16,786 nucleotides of DNA from Kiritimatiellia bacterium (GTDB lineage: Bacteria > Verrucomicrobiota > Kiritimatiellia > JAAZAB01). The notes under the pieces are model-generated. The model saw only the letters and a program-made list of their open reading frames with translations, searched no databases and had not been told where the DNA came from. Shown piece by piece: positions 6,153 to 13,328 of the stretch. Positions within the stretch are counted from its first letter, which is position 1. Every line of letters starts with the position of its first letter. The position numbers were made by a program, and so were the translations under genes. The DNA lies in contig JAGYMT010000004.1 of the NCBI GenBank assembly GCA_018400335.1, positions 1 to 16,786 on the forward strand, read 5' to 3'.

Positions 6153-7769
6153 ATGAACATTCTTTCCTTTCTTAAGACGGAAGCTTACGAGACCACGCGC
6201 AAGATCGGCCTGCTTGCGGCTATGGCCGGCATTGCCAACAGCGCTCTGCTGGCCATCATTAACATGGTGGCGTCTGTTTCGGCGGAGTCGGCCGAGCACG
6301 CCCGGTATATGCTGCTCTTCCTCCTGGCGCTGGCGGTGTTCATCCTGGCAAAGCGCGCCTCACTATCGCAGTCCATCGTGCTCACCGAGGACCTGATGAA
6401 CCGGATCCGCATCCGGGTCACGGATAAGATCCGCAACTCCGAGTTGCCGTTCGTTGAGACATTGAGCAAAGGCGACCTGGTGACCAAAATGTCTCAGGAC
6501 TTTAACCTGATCTCCCAGGCGGCCTTCCTGATCATCAACGCTTCGCAGGGCGCGATCATGATGATTTTCGCGATGATCTATCTGGCCTGGCTGGCGCTGC
6601 CCGTGTTCATTGTGACCGCGGTGTGCATCGTCGTGGCGGCCATGATCTACATGCGCCAGCACTTGGCCGTTTGGCGCGAATACCAAACCATCACGGCCAG
6701 GGAAGGCGAGCTGCTAGACGTGTTCAACCACGTTCTGGACGGGTTCAAGGAGCTGCGCATTAATCGCCGGAAAAGCGCCGCGCTGTTCGCGGTGTTCCGC
6801 GGCATGGCCGATGGTGTTAAGGACCTGAAGGTTCACTCCACCATCCAGTACGTGACCAACTTCATGTTCCACCAGATATTCTTCTTCATGCTGATCGCGG
6901 CGGTGGTTTTCCTCCTGCCCCAACTGATCCCGACCTACGGCGAGGTGCTGATGAAGGCCACCATCGCTATTATGTTCATTGTGGCTCCGCTGGAGGTCAT
7001 CGGCAACGCCGTCCCGTTTGTCGTCCGCGCCAACGTGGCGCTGGATAACATCTACAGCCTCGAGCGCGCGCTCGACGAGGCGGCCGCCGCCTCGAACGTG
7101 ACCGCGCCGGGCGAGCCGTTCCGGGGATTCGACCTGATCCAGGCCCGGCAGATGAGCTTTACCTATGCCGATCCGGACGGAAAGCCCTCATTTGTCGTGG
7201 GCCCACTCGACCTGGAGGTGCGGCGGGGGGAAACCGTGTTCATCGTGGGCGGCAACGGGAGCGGTAAGTCAACGCTCTTAAAACTGCTCACCGGGCTATA
7301 CCTGCCTCAGTCGGGCGAGTTGCGCGTAGACGGCGCCCCGGTGCTGCCGGACCGGCTCGACGCCTATCGCGAGCTCTATGCGGCCATCTTCAGCGACTTC
7401 CATCTCTTCGACCGGCTCTACGGCCTGGAAGCCGTCAGCGAGGAAGCTGTGCGGACGCTGATCGCGGAGATGGAACTCGGGGATAAGACAGGCTACATCA
7501 ACGGCCGTTTTTCGACCCTTAGCCTGTCCACGGGCCAACGCAAGCGGCTGGCGCTGATCGCGGCTCTGCTGGAGGATAAGCCGGTGTACGTTTTCGATGA
7601 ATGGGCCGCGGATCAGGACTTCCATTTTCGCGAGCGATTTCATTCGATCATCCTGAAGCACTTGAAGGCTCAGGGTAAAACCGTGCTGGCTGTCACGCAC
7701 GACGACCGGTTCTGGCCGCTGGCCGATCGCGTCATCCATATGCGCGACGGCCGGATCATGGATGCGTGA
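6153..7769 (+). CDS. ABC exporter of the cyclic-peptide-export (SyrD/PvdE) type, fused TMD-NBD
   Basis: 538 aa half-transporter. Six membrane segments can be placed at about 18-41, 51-67, 122-143, 148-166, 238-257 and 265-282. The ATPase domain follows, with Walker A GGNGSGKST (366-374), signature LSTGQRKR (458-465), Walker B VYVFDEW (478-484, catalytic E483) and switch His516. The FDEWAADQDFHFRE stretch after Walker B, and the single-chain size of about 540 aa, are typical of the SyrD/PvdE group that exports cyclic lipopeptides or pyoverdine precursors. It is expected to homodimerise in the inner membrane. The ATG at 6153 has only a weak ribosome-binding site, and the heptamer array lies just upstream. 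The neighbours (SPFH, tethered binding protein, DUF697) are not peptide-synthesis genes, so the cargo is open. Identity as an exporter is firm; the substrate is not. Confidence 0.88.
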   Translation: MNILSFLKTEAYETTRKIGLLAAMAGIANSALLAIINMVASVSAESAEHARYMLLFLLALAVFILAKRASLSQSIVLTEDLMNRIRIRVTDKIRNSELPFVETLSKGDLVTKMSQDFNLISQAAFLIINASQGAIMMIFAMIYLAWLALPVFIVTAVCIVVAAMIYMRQHLAVWREYQTITAREGELLDVFNHVLDGFKELRINRRKSAALFAVFRGMADGVKDLKVHSTIQYVTNFMFHQIFFFMLIAAVVFLLPQLIPTYGEVLMKATIAIMFIVAPLEVIGNAVPFVVRANVALDNIYSLERALDEAAAASNVTAPGEPFRGFDLIQARQMSFTYADPDGKPSFVVGPLDLEVRRGETVFIVGGNGSGKSTLLKLLTGLYLPQSGELRVDGAPVLPDRLDAYRELYAAIFSDFHLFDRLYGLEAVSEEAVRTLIAEMELGDKTGYINGRFSTLSLSTGQRKRLALIAALLEDKPVYVFDEWAADQDFHFRERFHSIILKHLKAQGKTVLAVTHDDRFWPLADRVIHMRDGRIMDA

Positions 7770-7889
7770 ATATTGCGCGGATGAAAAACGTTGACGTCGG
7801 AGTCCGAAATCAACAAACTCACGGAATGTTCAAAAGGTAACAATGTTTAACAGAGGTGGTTGTGCGTGACCACCGGCGAGGGCTTTCAC

Positions 7890-8732
7890 ATGATATCTTC
7901 TTCCGTGCGTGCCAGGTTGCGCGTTATCGCCATTCACTCGGCCATACCGCTGCTGATCCTGTTATTCGTGATCGTGTATTTCTCCAAAAACATCTTTATC
8001 ACCGTGCAGGCCGGCGAAGGTGGCGTTATGTGGCGGCGGTTTCTGAAGGGCACTGTGACGGATCGGGTTCTGGGCGAAGGCTTCCACATCATCCCGCCCT
8101 GGGACAAGATCGCCATCTACAGCGTGCGAGTGCAGGAGGTTCGCCCGGAGCTCGACGTGCTGACTAAAGAAGGTCTCCGCGTGCATCTCCAGCTGTCCAT
8201 CCGCTACCACCCGGAATACAACATGCTGGGCATCCTGCACCAGCGTCTGGGCACGAATTACGTGAACAACATCATCATCCCTACTGTGGATTCAACGATG
8301 CGCACGACCATCGGCACCTACACGCTGGACGAGCTGTATATGAGCCAGCCGGCGCTCCTTCCGCGCATTATCAATGAAGCACTACAGCATGCGTCACGGA
8401 ATTTCGTGGTGATAGACGCGGTCATCATCCGGACCATCGAGCTGCCGGCCGCCCTGCGGGATGCCATCGTGAGCAAGCTGGAGCAGAAGCAACTGGCCGA
8501 GGCCTACCAGTACAGGCTGGAGCGCGAGCGGCAGGAGGCCGAGCGCAAGGCCATCGAGGCAGGGGGCATCAGTCGGTACAACGCCATCATCACTAATTCT
8601 CTGACCGAGTCGGTTCTGCGCTGGAAAGGCGTCGAAGCTACCCGTGAGCTGGCCGCCAGCACGAATGCGAAGGTGGTCATGATCGGGAATTCGGCTGGCG
8701 GGCTGCCGGTCATATTGAACGTCGGAAACTAA
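7890..8732 (+). CDS. SPFH/Band-7 (prohibitin-like) membrane protein
   Basis: 280 aa from the ATG at 7890, which has GAGGG seven bases upstream. A GTG at 7866 behind AGAGG is a good alternative that adds eight residues. One N-terminal membrane anchor (about 13-31) is followed by the SPFH domain: ITVQAGEGGVMWRRF, GEGFHIIPPWDKI (62-74), then a central fold to about residue 185. A charged amphipathic coiled coil (about 190-225, LEQKQLAEAYQYRLERERQE) comes next. The C-terminus (LRWKGVEATRELA, KVVMIGNSAGGLPVIL) is typical of prohibitin-like proteins. Such proteins form large membrane rings that scaffold proteases or other membrane proteins. A TTGACG box at 7791 lacks a good -10. The 120-bp gap after the ABC gene holds nothing else. 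The binding-protein gene follows 22 bp downstream. Confidence 0.88.
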   Translation: MISSSVRARLRVIAIHSAIPLLILLFVIVYFSKNIFITVQAGEGGVMWRRFLKGTVTDRVLGEGFHIIPPWDKIAIYSVRVQEVRPELDVLTKEGLRVHLQLSIRYHPEYNMLGILHQRLGTNYVNNIIIPTVDSTMRTTIGTYTLDELYMSQPALLPRIINEALQHASRNFVVIDAVIIRTIELPAALRDAIVSKLEQKQLAEAYQYRLERERQEAERKAIEAGGISRYNAIITNSLTESVLRWKGVEATRELAASTNAKVVMIGNSAGGLPVILNVGN

Positions 8733-8754
8733 CGGGACTCTTCCCTGAAACCCT

Positions 8755-10056
8755 ATGATCACACTGCTGTTAATTTTGATCTTCGGGCTGGCCGTGGGGC
8801 TGGTCATTTCAATCGCCCGCAACCATCGCGTACGGGTCGCCCCGTCCGTGATGCTGTTTGTGCTGGTGATGGCAGGCGTGCACGTGGCGTATCGCCTGGC
8901 CAACCGGTTCGACCAGCGGGTGCTGGAGGAGCGCAACCACCTGGCGTTGCTGCCGGAGGCTCCTGTCGAAGTGGCCGTAGCTTGGCCGACCACTGAGCTG
9001 CAGTCCTTTCTTGACGGACTCAATCTGGCGGTTAAGCGGGTCAATGCCGCGGGTGGTGTGACGTTCTCTAATGCGGCTATCGGTCGACCGGTCAGTCGCG
9101 CACTGCACATCGCCACTTTCAACGAGCCGGTCGGCGACGTCGGCGGCGCCGTTCGTGTCGCGCGGAAGATAGCGTCCGATCCACGCTTCATGGCGGTCAT
9201 CGGCCACGCTTCGTCCGACACAGCCATTCCCGCGTCCGTCGTGTATGAGGAGTCGAGCCTGCTATATCTCTCGCCGGTCGCCACCAATCCGCAGCTGATT
9301 CAGCATCAGTTCGAAAATCTCGTCAGCCTGATGCCATCGGATATTCATTTCGGCAAGCATATTGCCAGGGCAATGGCAGGCGCGGGCCTCACGAATGTCG
9401 TCGTGCTGTACGATATCGGCTATTACGGAACCGGCCTTATGACCTGCTTCGAGGAGTTCGCCGGCCAGTCCGGCTTGACGATCGTCATGAAGCAGTCGTT
9501 CAACCGTGTCTGGCGCGATTTCCGACCTGTGATAGCCGAGCTCAGGGGAAAGCAGTTCGACGCCGTCATGCTGGCCGCCAGCGGCGCTAATGCGGGGCGG
9601 ATGATCAGGCAGTTGCGTGAAATGTCCGTCACGCATCCGATCTATGGCGGCGACGGACTGGACGACGCTGATATTCTGAGTACAACGGGACAGGCGCCCG
9701 CAAACCTGTTCGTTTCAACGGTCTATTCGACGGAATATATCGAGAAAGACGGCACGGCCATGGGCAAGGATTTTCTGGATCGGTTCCGTGCCGCTTACAA
9801 GATGGATCCGGACTACATGGCGATGCAGGGCTATGAGGCCGTGCTCCTTCTGGTGGAGGCGTTCCAACGCGCCAACACTATCCATCCGGTAGAGGTGTCC
9901 TCAATTTTCAAATTCTCGCCAGAGCACTGGGAAGGCGTGATGGGGCGCTATTTGTTTCAATCCACCGGTGAAGTGGTTGGTAAGAAGTTTTTCATCAAGG
10001 ATATTCAAAAGGGTAAAACTATCGTGAGTAACGAAATTGGAGGAATACAGCGGTGA
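8755..10056 (+). CDS. Membrane-tethered Leu/Ile/Val-type periplasmic binding protein (Peripla_BP_6)
   Basis: 433 aa. In place of a cleavable signal peptide or lipobox there are two hydrophobic helices (about 1-20 and 30-47) joined by a basic loop (ARNHRVRV). Positive-inside logic puts the following domain in the periplasm. From about residue 70 the chain is a type I periplasmic binding fold: FLDGLNLAVKRVNAAGG, VAVIGHASSDT-like segment (MAVIGHASSDT), SLLYLSPVATNP, VVVLYDIGYYGTGLM, FDAVMLAASGANAGRMIRQ and PIYGGDGLDD, all as in branched-chain amino-acid binding proteins and amide sensors. No importer permease (LivHM-type) is nearby, so a sensory or complex-partner role is more likely than uptake. 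No ribosome-binding site is obvious. Its TGA overlaps the next gene's GTG by four bases. Confidence 0.82.
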   Translation: MITLLLILIFGLAVGLVISIARNHRVRVAPSVMLFVLVMAGVHVAYRLANRFDQRVLEERNHLALLPEAPVEVAVAWPTTELQSFLDGLNLAVKRVNAAGGVTFSNAAIGRPVSRALHIATFNEPVGDVGGAVRVARKIASDPRFMAVIGHASSDTAIPASVVYEESSLLYLSPVATNPQLIQHQFENLVSLMPSDIHFGKHIARAMAGAGLTNVVVLYDIGYYGTGLMTCFEEFAGQSGLTIVMKQSFNRVWRDFRPVIAELRGKQFDAVMLAASGANAGRMIRQLREMSVTHPIYGGDGLDDADILSTTGQAPANLFVSTVYSTEYIEKDGTAMGKDFLDRFRAAYKMDPDYMAMQGYEAVLLLVEAFQRANTIHPVEVSSIFKFSPEHWEGVMGRYLFQSTGEVVGKKFFIKDIQKGKTIVSNEIGGIQR

Positions 10057-10250
10057 TAACAATGTTTTTATTTGTAGCTTATATCGCGCTGTCCATTCTT
10101 GTGGCGTGGCTGGGACGCAACCGCAAGTTCGGTTACTGGGGTTACCTGTTCGGCTCGCTGCTGCTCACGCCCGTGATCGGGCTGCTGTTGTACCTTGCAA
10201 CCGACGGGCCCGCCCGGACTCCAGAGCCGAGCGAAGGGGACGACCGGTAG
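10053..10250 (+). CDS. 65-residue two-helix membrane protein
   Basis: The start is GTG at 10053, set by GGAGGA eight bases upstream (10039-10044) and a GTGA overlap with the binding-protein stop. An ATG three codons later is too far from that site. Two hydrophobic helices (about 2-20 and 29-49) are joined by a basic loop (GRNRKF). An acidic, Pro-rich tail ends in EGDDR. The hairpin topology would place both ends on the same side of the membrane. I do not recognise a named family. The tight coupling suggests a small subunit of the same membrane complex. Confidence 0.75.
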   Translation: MITMFLFVAYIALSILVAWLGRNRKFGYWGYLFGSLLLTPVIGLLLYLATDGPARTPEPSEGDDR

Positions 10251-10295
10251 ATAAGTCAGCTTTGAGTCCGATTGTCAGCAATAAGGAGATCAGGC

Positions 10296-10859
10296 ATGCA
10301 AGAAGATAACACAGATCAAACGCCCGCGCCGGAGTCACCGTCGCCGGCAGGCGCGACGCGCGAAGACCAGGCTGTTCACGAAATATACAAATATGCCATG
10401 GGCTCGTTTGTGGCCGGCATGATTCCCGCGCCCGGAATTGACCTGGCGGCGGTTACGGCCATCCAGATCAAGATGCTGCACTCCATTTCGAAGCTTTACA
10501 AAGTTCCGTTTTCGCAGAACGCCGCCAAATCGGTGGTTGCTTCGCTGTTCGGCGGACTGGGGGCGACTGCCATTGCCCGCGGAACGTTCGGCAGCCTGGT
10601 GAAGGCGATTCCGCTGGTGGGCCCGCTGGCCGGGCCGGTTGTTCTGCCGGCGATGGCCGTCGCCGCCACATATGCCGTGGGCAAGGTGTTCATACGGCAC
10701 TTCGAGTCCGGCGGCACGTTCCTTGATTTCGATTCCACCGAGGCCAAGACGCATTTCAACCACCTCTACAACGAGGGCAAGACTCTGGCATCCGACGTCG
10801 CCCGCCGCTGGCGCAAGGGCGAGAAGCCCGCTGAAACCGGAACGCCGCCTCCCGGGTAA
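10296..10859 (+). CDS. DUF697/YcjF-like hydrophobic protein (paralogue 2)
   Basis: 187 aa. The start is fixed by AAGGAG eight bases upstream of the ATG. It has a disordered Pro/Ser/Glu-rich N-terminus (1-20), then hydrophobic stretches GSFVAGMIPAPGIDL, VASLFGGLGATAIA and KAIPLVGPLAGPVVLPAM (about 36-50, 81-95, 103-121). It ends with YAVGKVFIRHFESGGTFLD (126-144) and a charged Pro-rich tail. It aligns along its core with the protein at 5360 (shared Y-G--F--H-E-GGT-LD block and preceding IP-VG turn) but the two are well diverged, so this is not a recent duplication. It is the last gene of the cassette, 45 bp after the small membrane protein. Confidence 0.75.
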   Translation: MQEDNTDQTPAPESPSPAGATREDQAVHEIYKYAMGSFVAGMIPAPGIDLAAVTAIQIKMLHSISKLYKVPFSQNAAKSVVASLFGGLGATAIARGTFGSLVKAIPLVGPLAGPVVLPAMAVAATYAVGKVFIRHFESGGTFLDFDSTEAKTHFNHLYNEGKTLASDVARRWRKGEKPAETGTPPPG

Positions 10860-11189
10860 CATGAAAGGTTCACGTCTCACCTCTAAACAAGCGGAAGATG
10901 GTAATGAAATCAGGATTTTTTTAGGGAGGGACGGCGATCCCGCCGTCCGCGAAGATTTTCTCAGCAAAATCGAAAGTTAAGACGCATCCCGAATGCCGTC
11001 CCAAATGCTCAATGAATGGAGAGAATTATCGGCATCCGGAAACAAATGCGAGGATGATTTACGAGCTTGCTTGATCGGCGAAAAAGTGCCAAGTTATTTT
11101 CCACCCGGATCAAGAAATCTGAAGTTATTGCTGAATGGAAGGAGCAAGAGGGGACTGCCTGCGCCGCCTGAAAAACGATTTTTTATCAA
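10860..11189. other. Gene-poor stretch between the membrane cassette and the AraC gene
   Basis: These 330 bp between convergent genes hold no credible gene. A weak heptamer-like run (GTTCACG, TCTCACC, TCTAAAC) at 10868-10888 and a GC-rich hairpin at 10929 are the only structure I see. A 39-codon frame at 10861-10980 lacks a good ribosome-binding site and runs through the hairpin. No stem with a downstream T-run was found, so the terminators of both neighbours remain unidentified. Confidence 0.6.
10929..10948. repeat. Perfect 8-bp GC-rich inverted repeat
   Basis: GGACGGCG (10929-10936), loop ATCC, CGCCGTCC (10941-10948). A T-run (about 10916-10922) lies before rather than after the stem on the plus strand, so it is not a standard terminator in that direction. 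On the minus strand the stem is followed by A residues. It may be a REP-like element or a hairpin that protects the cassette mRNA 3' end. Confidence 0.6.
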
Positions 11190-12068
11190 TCAATTGGCCA
11201 GCGAATGGAGAAAGGCGCGGGGAGAAAGGCCGGTGACGCGCTTGAACATTTTGGACAGGTGGTAGATGTCGCAGAAGCCCGTTTCCCCGGCGATGTGTTT
11301 CAGTGGATACCCTCTCAAAAGAAGCCCTTTGGCCGTATTCACCCGCAAACGAATCAGCGCCGCCATCGGCGACTCCCCGGTTTCCGTGCGATAACGATGC
11401 GATAGCGTCGAAAGGCTGACACCCGTGGCCTGAGCCACAGCTTTCAGAGTCACCGCTTCAGCAAGATGCATTTCCAGATACCGGCGCACCTCCTCCGAAA
11501 ACGGCCCCTTACCCGCAGGCGGCTTCACATCGGCCACACGACGGATCCCGGCTTCAACTGGAACGGCGTGATGCAGAAGATGGATGATTTCGAGGAGCAG
11601 ACTTTGCGCATGCCAGTACCCTTCCTTTCCATAAGTGCTGCCCGTCCAGGCAATTTTCCTGAGAAGCCCTTCCAGCAAACCTTCCGGATCCAAAAACCGA
11701 CCGAACCGATGTTTTCTGTCAACAAGTGAATCCAACCCACAAGCTTCACCCCCGGCAAGAATCACATAGGCGCTGTGTATACGACTGTCGACCGACCGCG
11801 TGTCCTCCCAGTATGGCGTATGGGGCGGATACAAATGCGCCACTCCCGCACCCCGTTCCAGCCAGGGCCGAGCACGTCCGCCTACCCGACATAAACCCGA
11901 CGCCGATATGGAATAATCCAGAACCCATTGCGACTGCATCAGACGCCCCGTCAATCCGCCATGCCGCCGCTCTCCCTCCACAGCCGTCAGCAACGCCGGA
12001 CACACACCAGATCCGAACTCCCACGTATGACCCGTTCCCCGGGATTTTCCAGTTTCCATTTTCATCAT
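11190..12068 (-). CDS. AraC/XylS-family transcriptional regulator
   Basis: 292 aa from the ATG at 12066-12068. An in-frame ATG three codons later has AGGT nine bases upstream and is about equally likely. The N-terminal part (about 20-180) looks like an AraC-type cupin sensor domain with GVAHLYPPHTPYWED (75-89). The C-terminal 100 residues carry two HTH motifs: LKAVAQATGVSLSTLSHRYR (208-227) and LKHIAGETGFCDIYHLSKMF (256-275), then KRVTGLSPRAF. It is divergent from the dehydrogenase/glycyl-radical operon across 99 bp and is the obvious candidate activator of that operon. AraC proteins of this layout usually respond to a small sugar or related catabolite. The ligand here is unknown. Confidence 0.9.
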   Translation of the reverse strand: MMKMETGKSRGTGHTWEFGSGVCPALLTAVEGERRHGGLTGRLMQSQWVLDYSISASGLCRVGGRARPWLERGAGVAHLYPPHTPYWEDTRSVDSRIHSAYVILAGGEACGLDSLVDRKHRFGRFLDPEGLLEGLLRKIAWTGSTYGKEGYWHAQSLLLEIIHLLHHAVPVEAGIRRVADVKPPAGKGPFSEEVRRYLEMHLAEAVTLKAVAQATGVSLSTLSHRYRTETGESPMAALIRLRVNTAKGLLLRGYPLKHIAGETGFCDIYHLSKMFKRVTGLSPRAFLHSLAN

Positions 12069-12167
12069 ACCTGATCATACAACTATCTTGCCGTTCTGTC
12101 TATTGTGATGAGCCTGAATGTCTGCGAATATCTCAACACTGTTAGCCACTATTAGGAGATATGTTAT
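12069..12167. promoter_or_regulatory. Divergent regulatory region between araC-type gene and glycyl-radical operon
   Basis: This 99-bp AT-richer gap should contain both promoters and the AraC-type operator. The only sharp signal is the ribosome-binding site TAGGAGAT seven bases before the ATG at 12168. I could not find a convincing -35/-10 pair (TTGTGA with GAATAT at 17 bp is weak) or a clear direct repeat, which suits an activator-dependent promoter. Confidence 0.4.
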
Positions 12168-13328
12168 ATGCGTAATAGAACAAACAAGAAAGATTCAGCA
12201 TTGCAGATTCCCGTACAGGCCAAGGCGGTTGTCTTTACTGGACCGAAAAAATCTTTCCGGATCGAGTCTTATCCCGTGCTGACACCGAAAAAAAGTATGG
12301 CCCTGCTGAAAATGTTGCGCAGTGGAATCTGCGGAACGGATATCCACATTCACGAAGGACGACTGGCGCTCCCCTTCAAGAAGCTGATTATCGGTCATGA
12401 GCTGATTGGAAAAATCATGGACATGGGAACCGGACCCCGGCGGGATGGCCTGGGCGTGCCTCTCCGGAAAAACGATCTGGCCATCGCCTGCGTGGCCATA
12501 CCCTGCGGAAAATGCCTGAACTGCCGCGCGGGTGAAACCGCGAGCTGTCTGCAATTCGGAGTCACTTATTTCCAGAATCCCGATGAGCCGCCCCACTTTT
12601 TCGGCGGACACGCCGAAGTTCTGCACAGTCCCACAAAGAACCTGGTTAAGATTCCGCGCAACATGGATCTCGATGCCGTAGCGGCTTTCCCCTGCGCCGG
12701 ACCGACCGCCATTCGCGCCTTTACTTACGCCGGCGGATTAAAACGGGGTGAACTCGTCGTCGTCCAGGGCACGGGTCCAGTTGGTCTTTTTGCCATCGCC
12801 TGGGCGGCCAAAGCCGGATGCCGCGTCATCGCCATCGGATCCGTTTCCGATCCGGACCGGGTTAAGCTGGCCCGTCAATTGGGAGCGGAAAAGGTGCTCG
12901 ATTACCGCCTGGAAAAGGCAGAAGACCGGATCAAAAAAATCAATGCACTGGCCAAAAACATGAACCGGGGCAACGGCGCTGACGTAGTATTTGAAGCCAG
13001 CGGTTCGCCTGCCGCGATACCGGAAGGAATCAATCTGGTGCGTACGCGTGGACGCTACATCGTGCCCGGCCAGTATTCCGATAGCGGCCCCGTATCCATT
13101 GCACCTCACCTGATTACGTTCAAAGCCATCCAAATCACCGGAAGCGGACAGTATCAGATCGAAGACGTGGGAACATACCTGTCCTTCCTGTCGCGGCATG
13201 CGGACGTGCGCCGGGCTTTTGCCAAATGCGTCACCCATCATTACCGGATCGATCAGGCCAACCTGGCGTTTAAGAACGCCTCTGCAGGTAAATCGGTGAA
13301 AGGAGTCTTCGCGTCATATGAAAAATAA
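12168..13328 (+). CDS. Zinc-dependent medium-chain alcohol dehydrogenase (Tdh/sorbitol-dehydrogenase-like)
   Basis: 386 aa, NAD(P)-dependent. The catalytic zinc ligands are visible as C55 in SGICGTD and H77-E78 in GHE, with C176 in AAFPCAGPT as the probable third. The structural zinc site is the four-Cys loop C113, C116, C119, C127. The Rossmann motif is GTGPVG (201-206). The N-terminus starts with about 17 extra polar residues. The start is set by TAGGAGAT seven bases upstream. The gene overlaps the glycyl-radical enzyme by 11 bp. In such an operon it probably oxidises a polyol or hydroxy-acid to feed the radical enzyme, or reduces the aldehyde it makes to recycle NADH. The substrate cannot be read from sequence. 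Confidence 0.88.
   Translation: MRNRTNKKDSALQIPVQAKAVVFTGPKKSFRIESYPVLTPKKSMALLKMLRSGICGTDIHIHEGRLALPFKKLIIGHELIGKIMDMGTGPRRDGLGVPLRKNDLAIACVAIPCGKCLNCRAGETASCLQFGVTYFQNPDEPPHFFGGHAEVLHSPTKNLVKIPRNMDLDAVAAFPCAGPTAIRAFTYAGGLKRGELVVVQGTGPVGLFAIAWAAKAGCRVIAIGSVSDPDRVKLARQLGAEKVLDYRLEKAEDRIKKINALAKNMNRGNGADVVFEASGSPAAIPEGINLVRTRGRYIVPGQYSDSGPVSIAPHLITFKAIQITGSGQYQIEDVGTYLSFLSRHADVRRAFAKCVTHHYRIDQANLAFKNASAGKSVKGVFASYEK

Noticed and set aside
5939..6175. 78-codon plus-strand frame between the DUF697 and ABC genes
   Set aside because: It runs through both heptamer arrays and overlaps the ABC start, has no ribosome-binding site and no protein-like pattern.
10916..10948. T-run plus hairpin as a rho-independent terminator
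   Set aside because: The T-run comes before the stem on the plus strand and becomes an A-run after the stem on the minus strand, which is the wrong order for both.
10861..10980. 39-codon frame right after the second DUF697 gene
   Set aside because: No good ribosome-binding site, and it includes the weak heptamer run and the GC hairpin, so it looks like intergenic DNA that happens to be open.
10993..11265. 90-codon plus-strand frame overlapping the 3' end of the AraC gene
   Set aside because: No ribosome-binding site, and its last third is antisense to the well-supported AraC HTH region.
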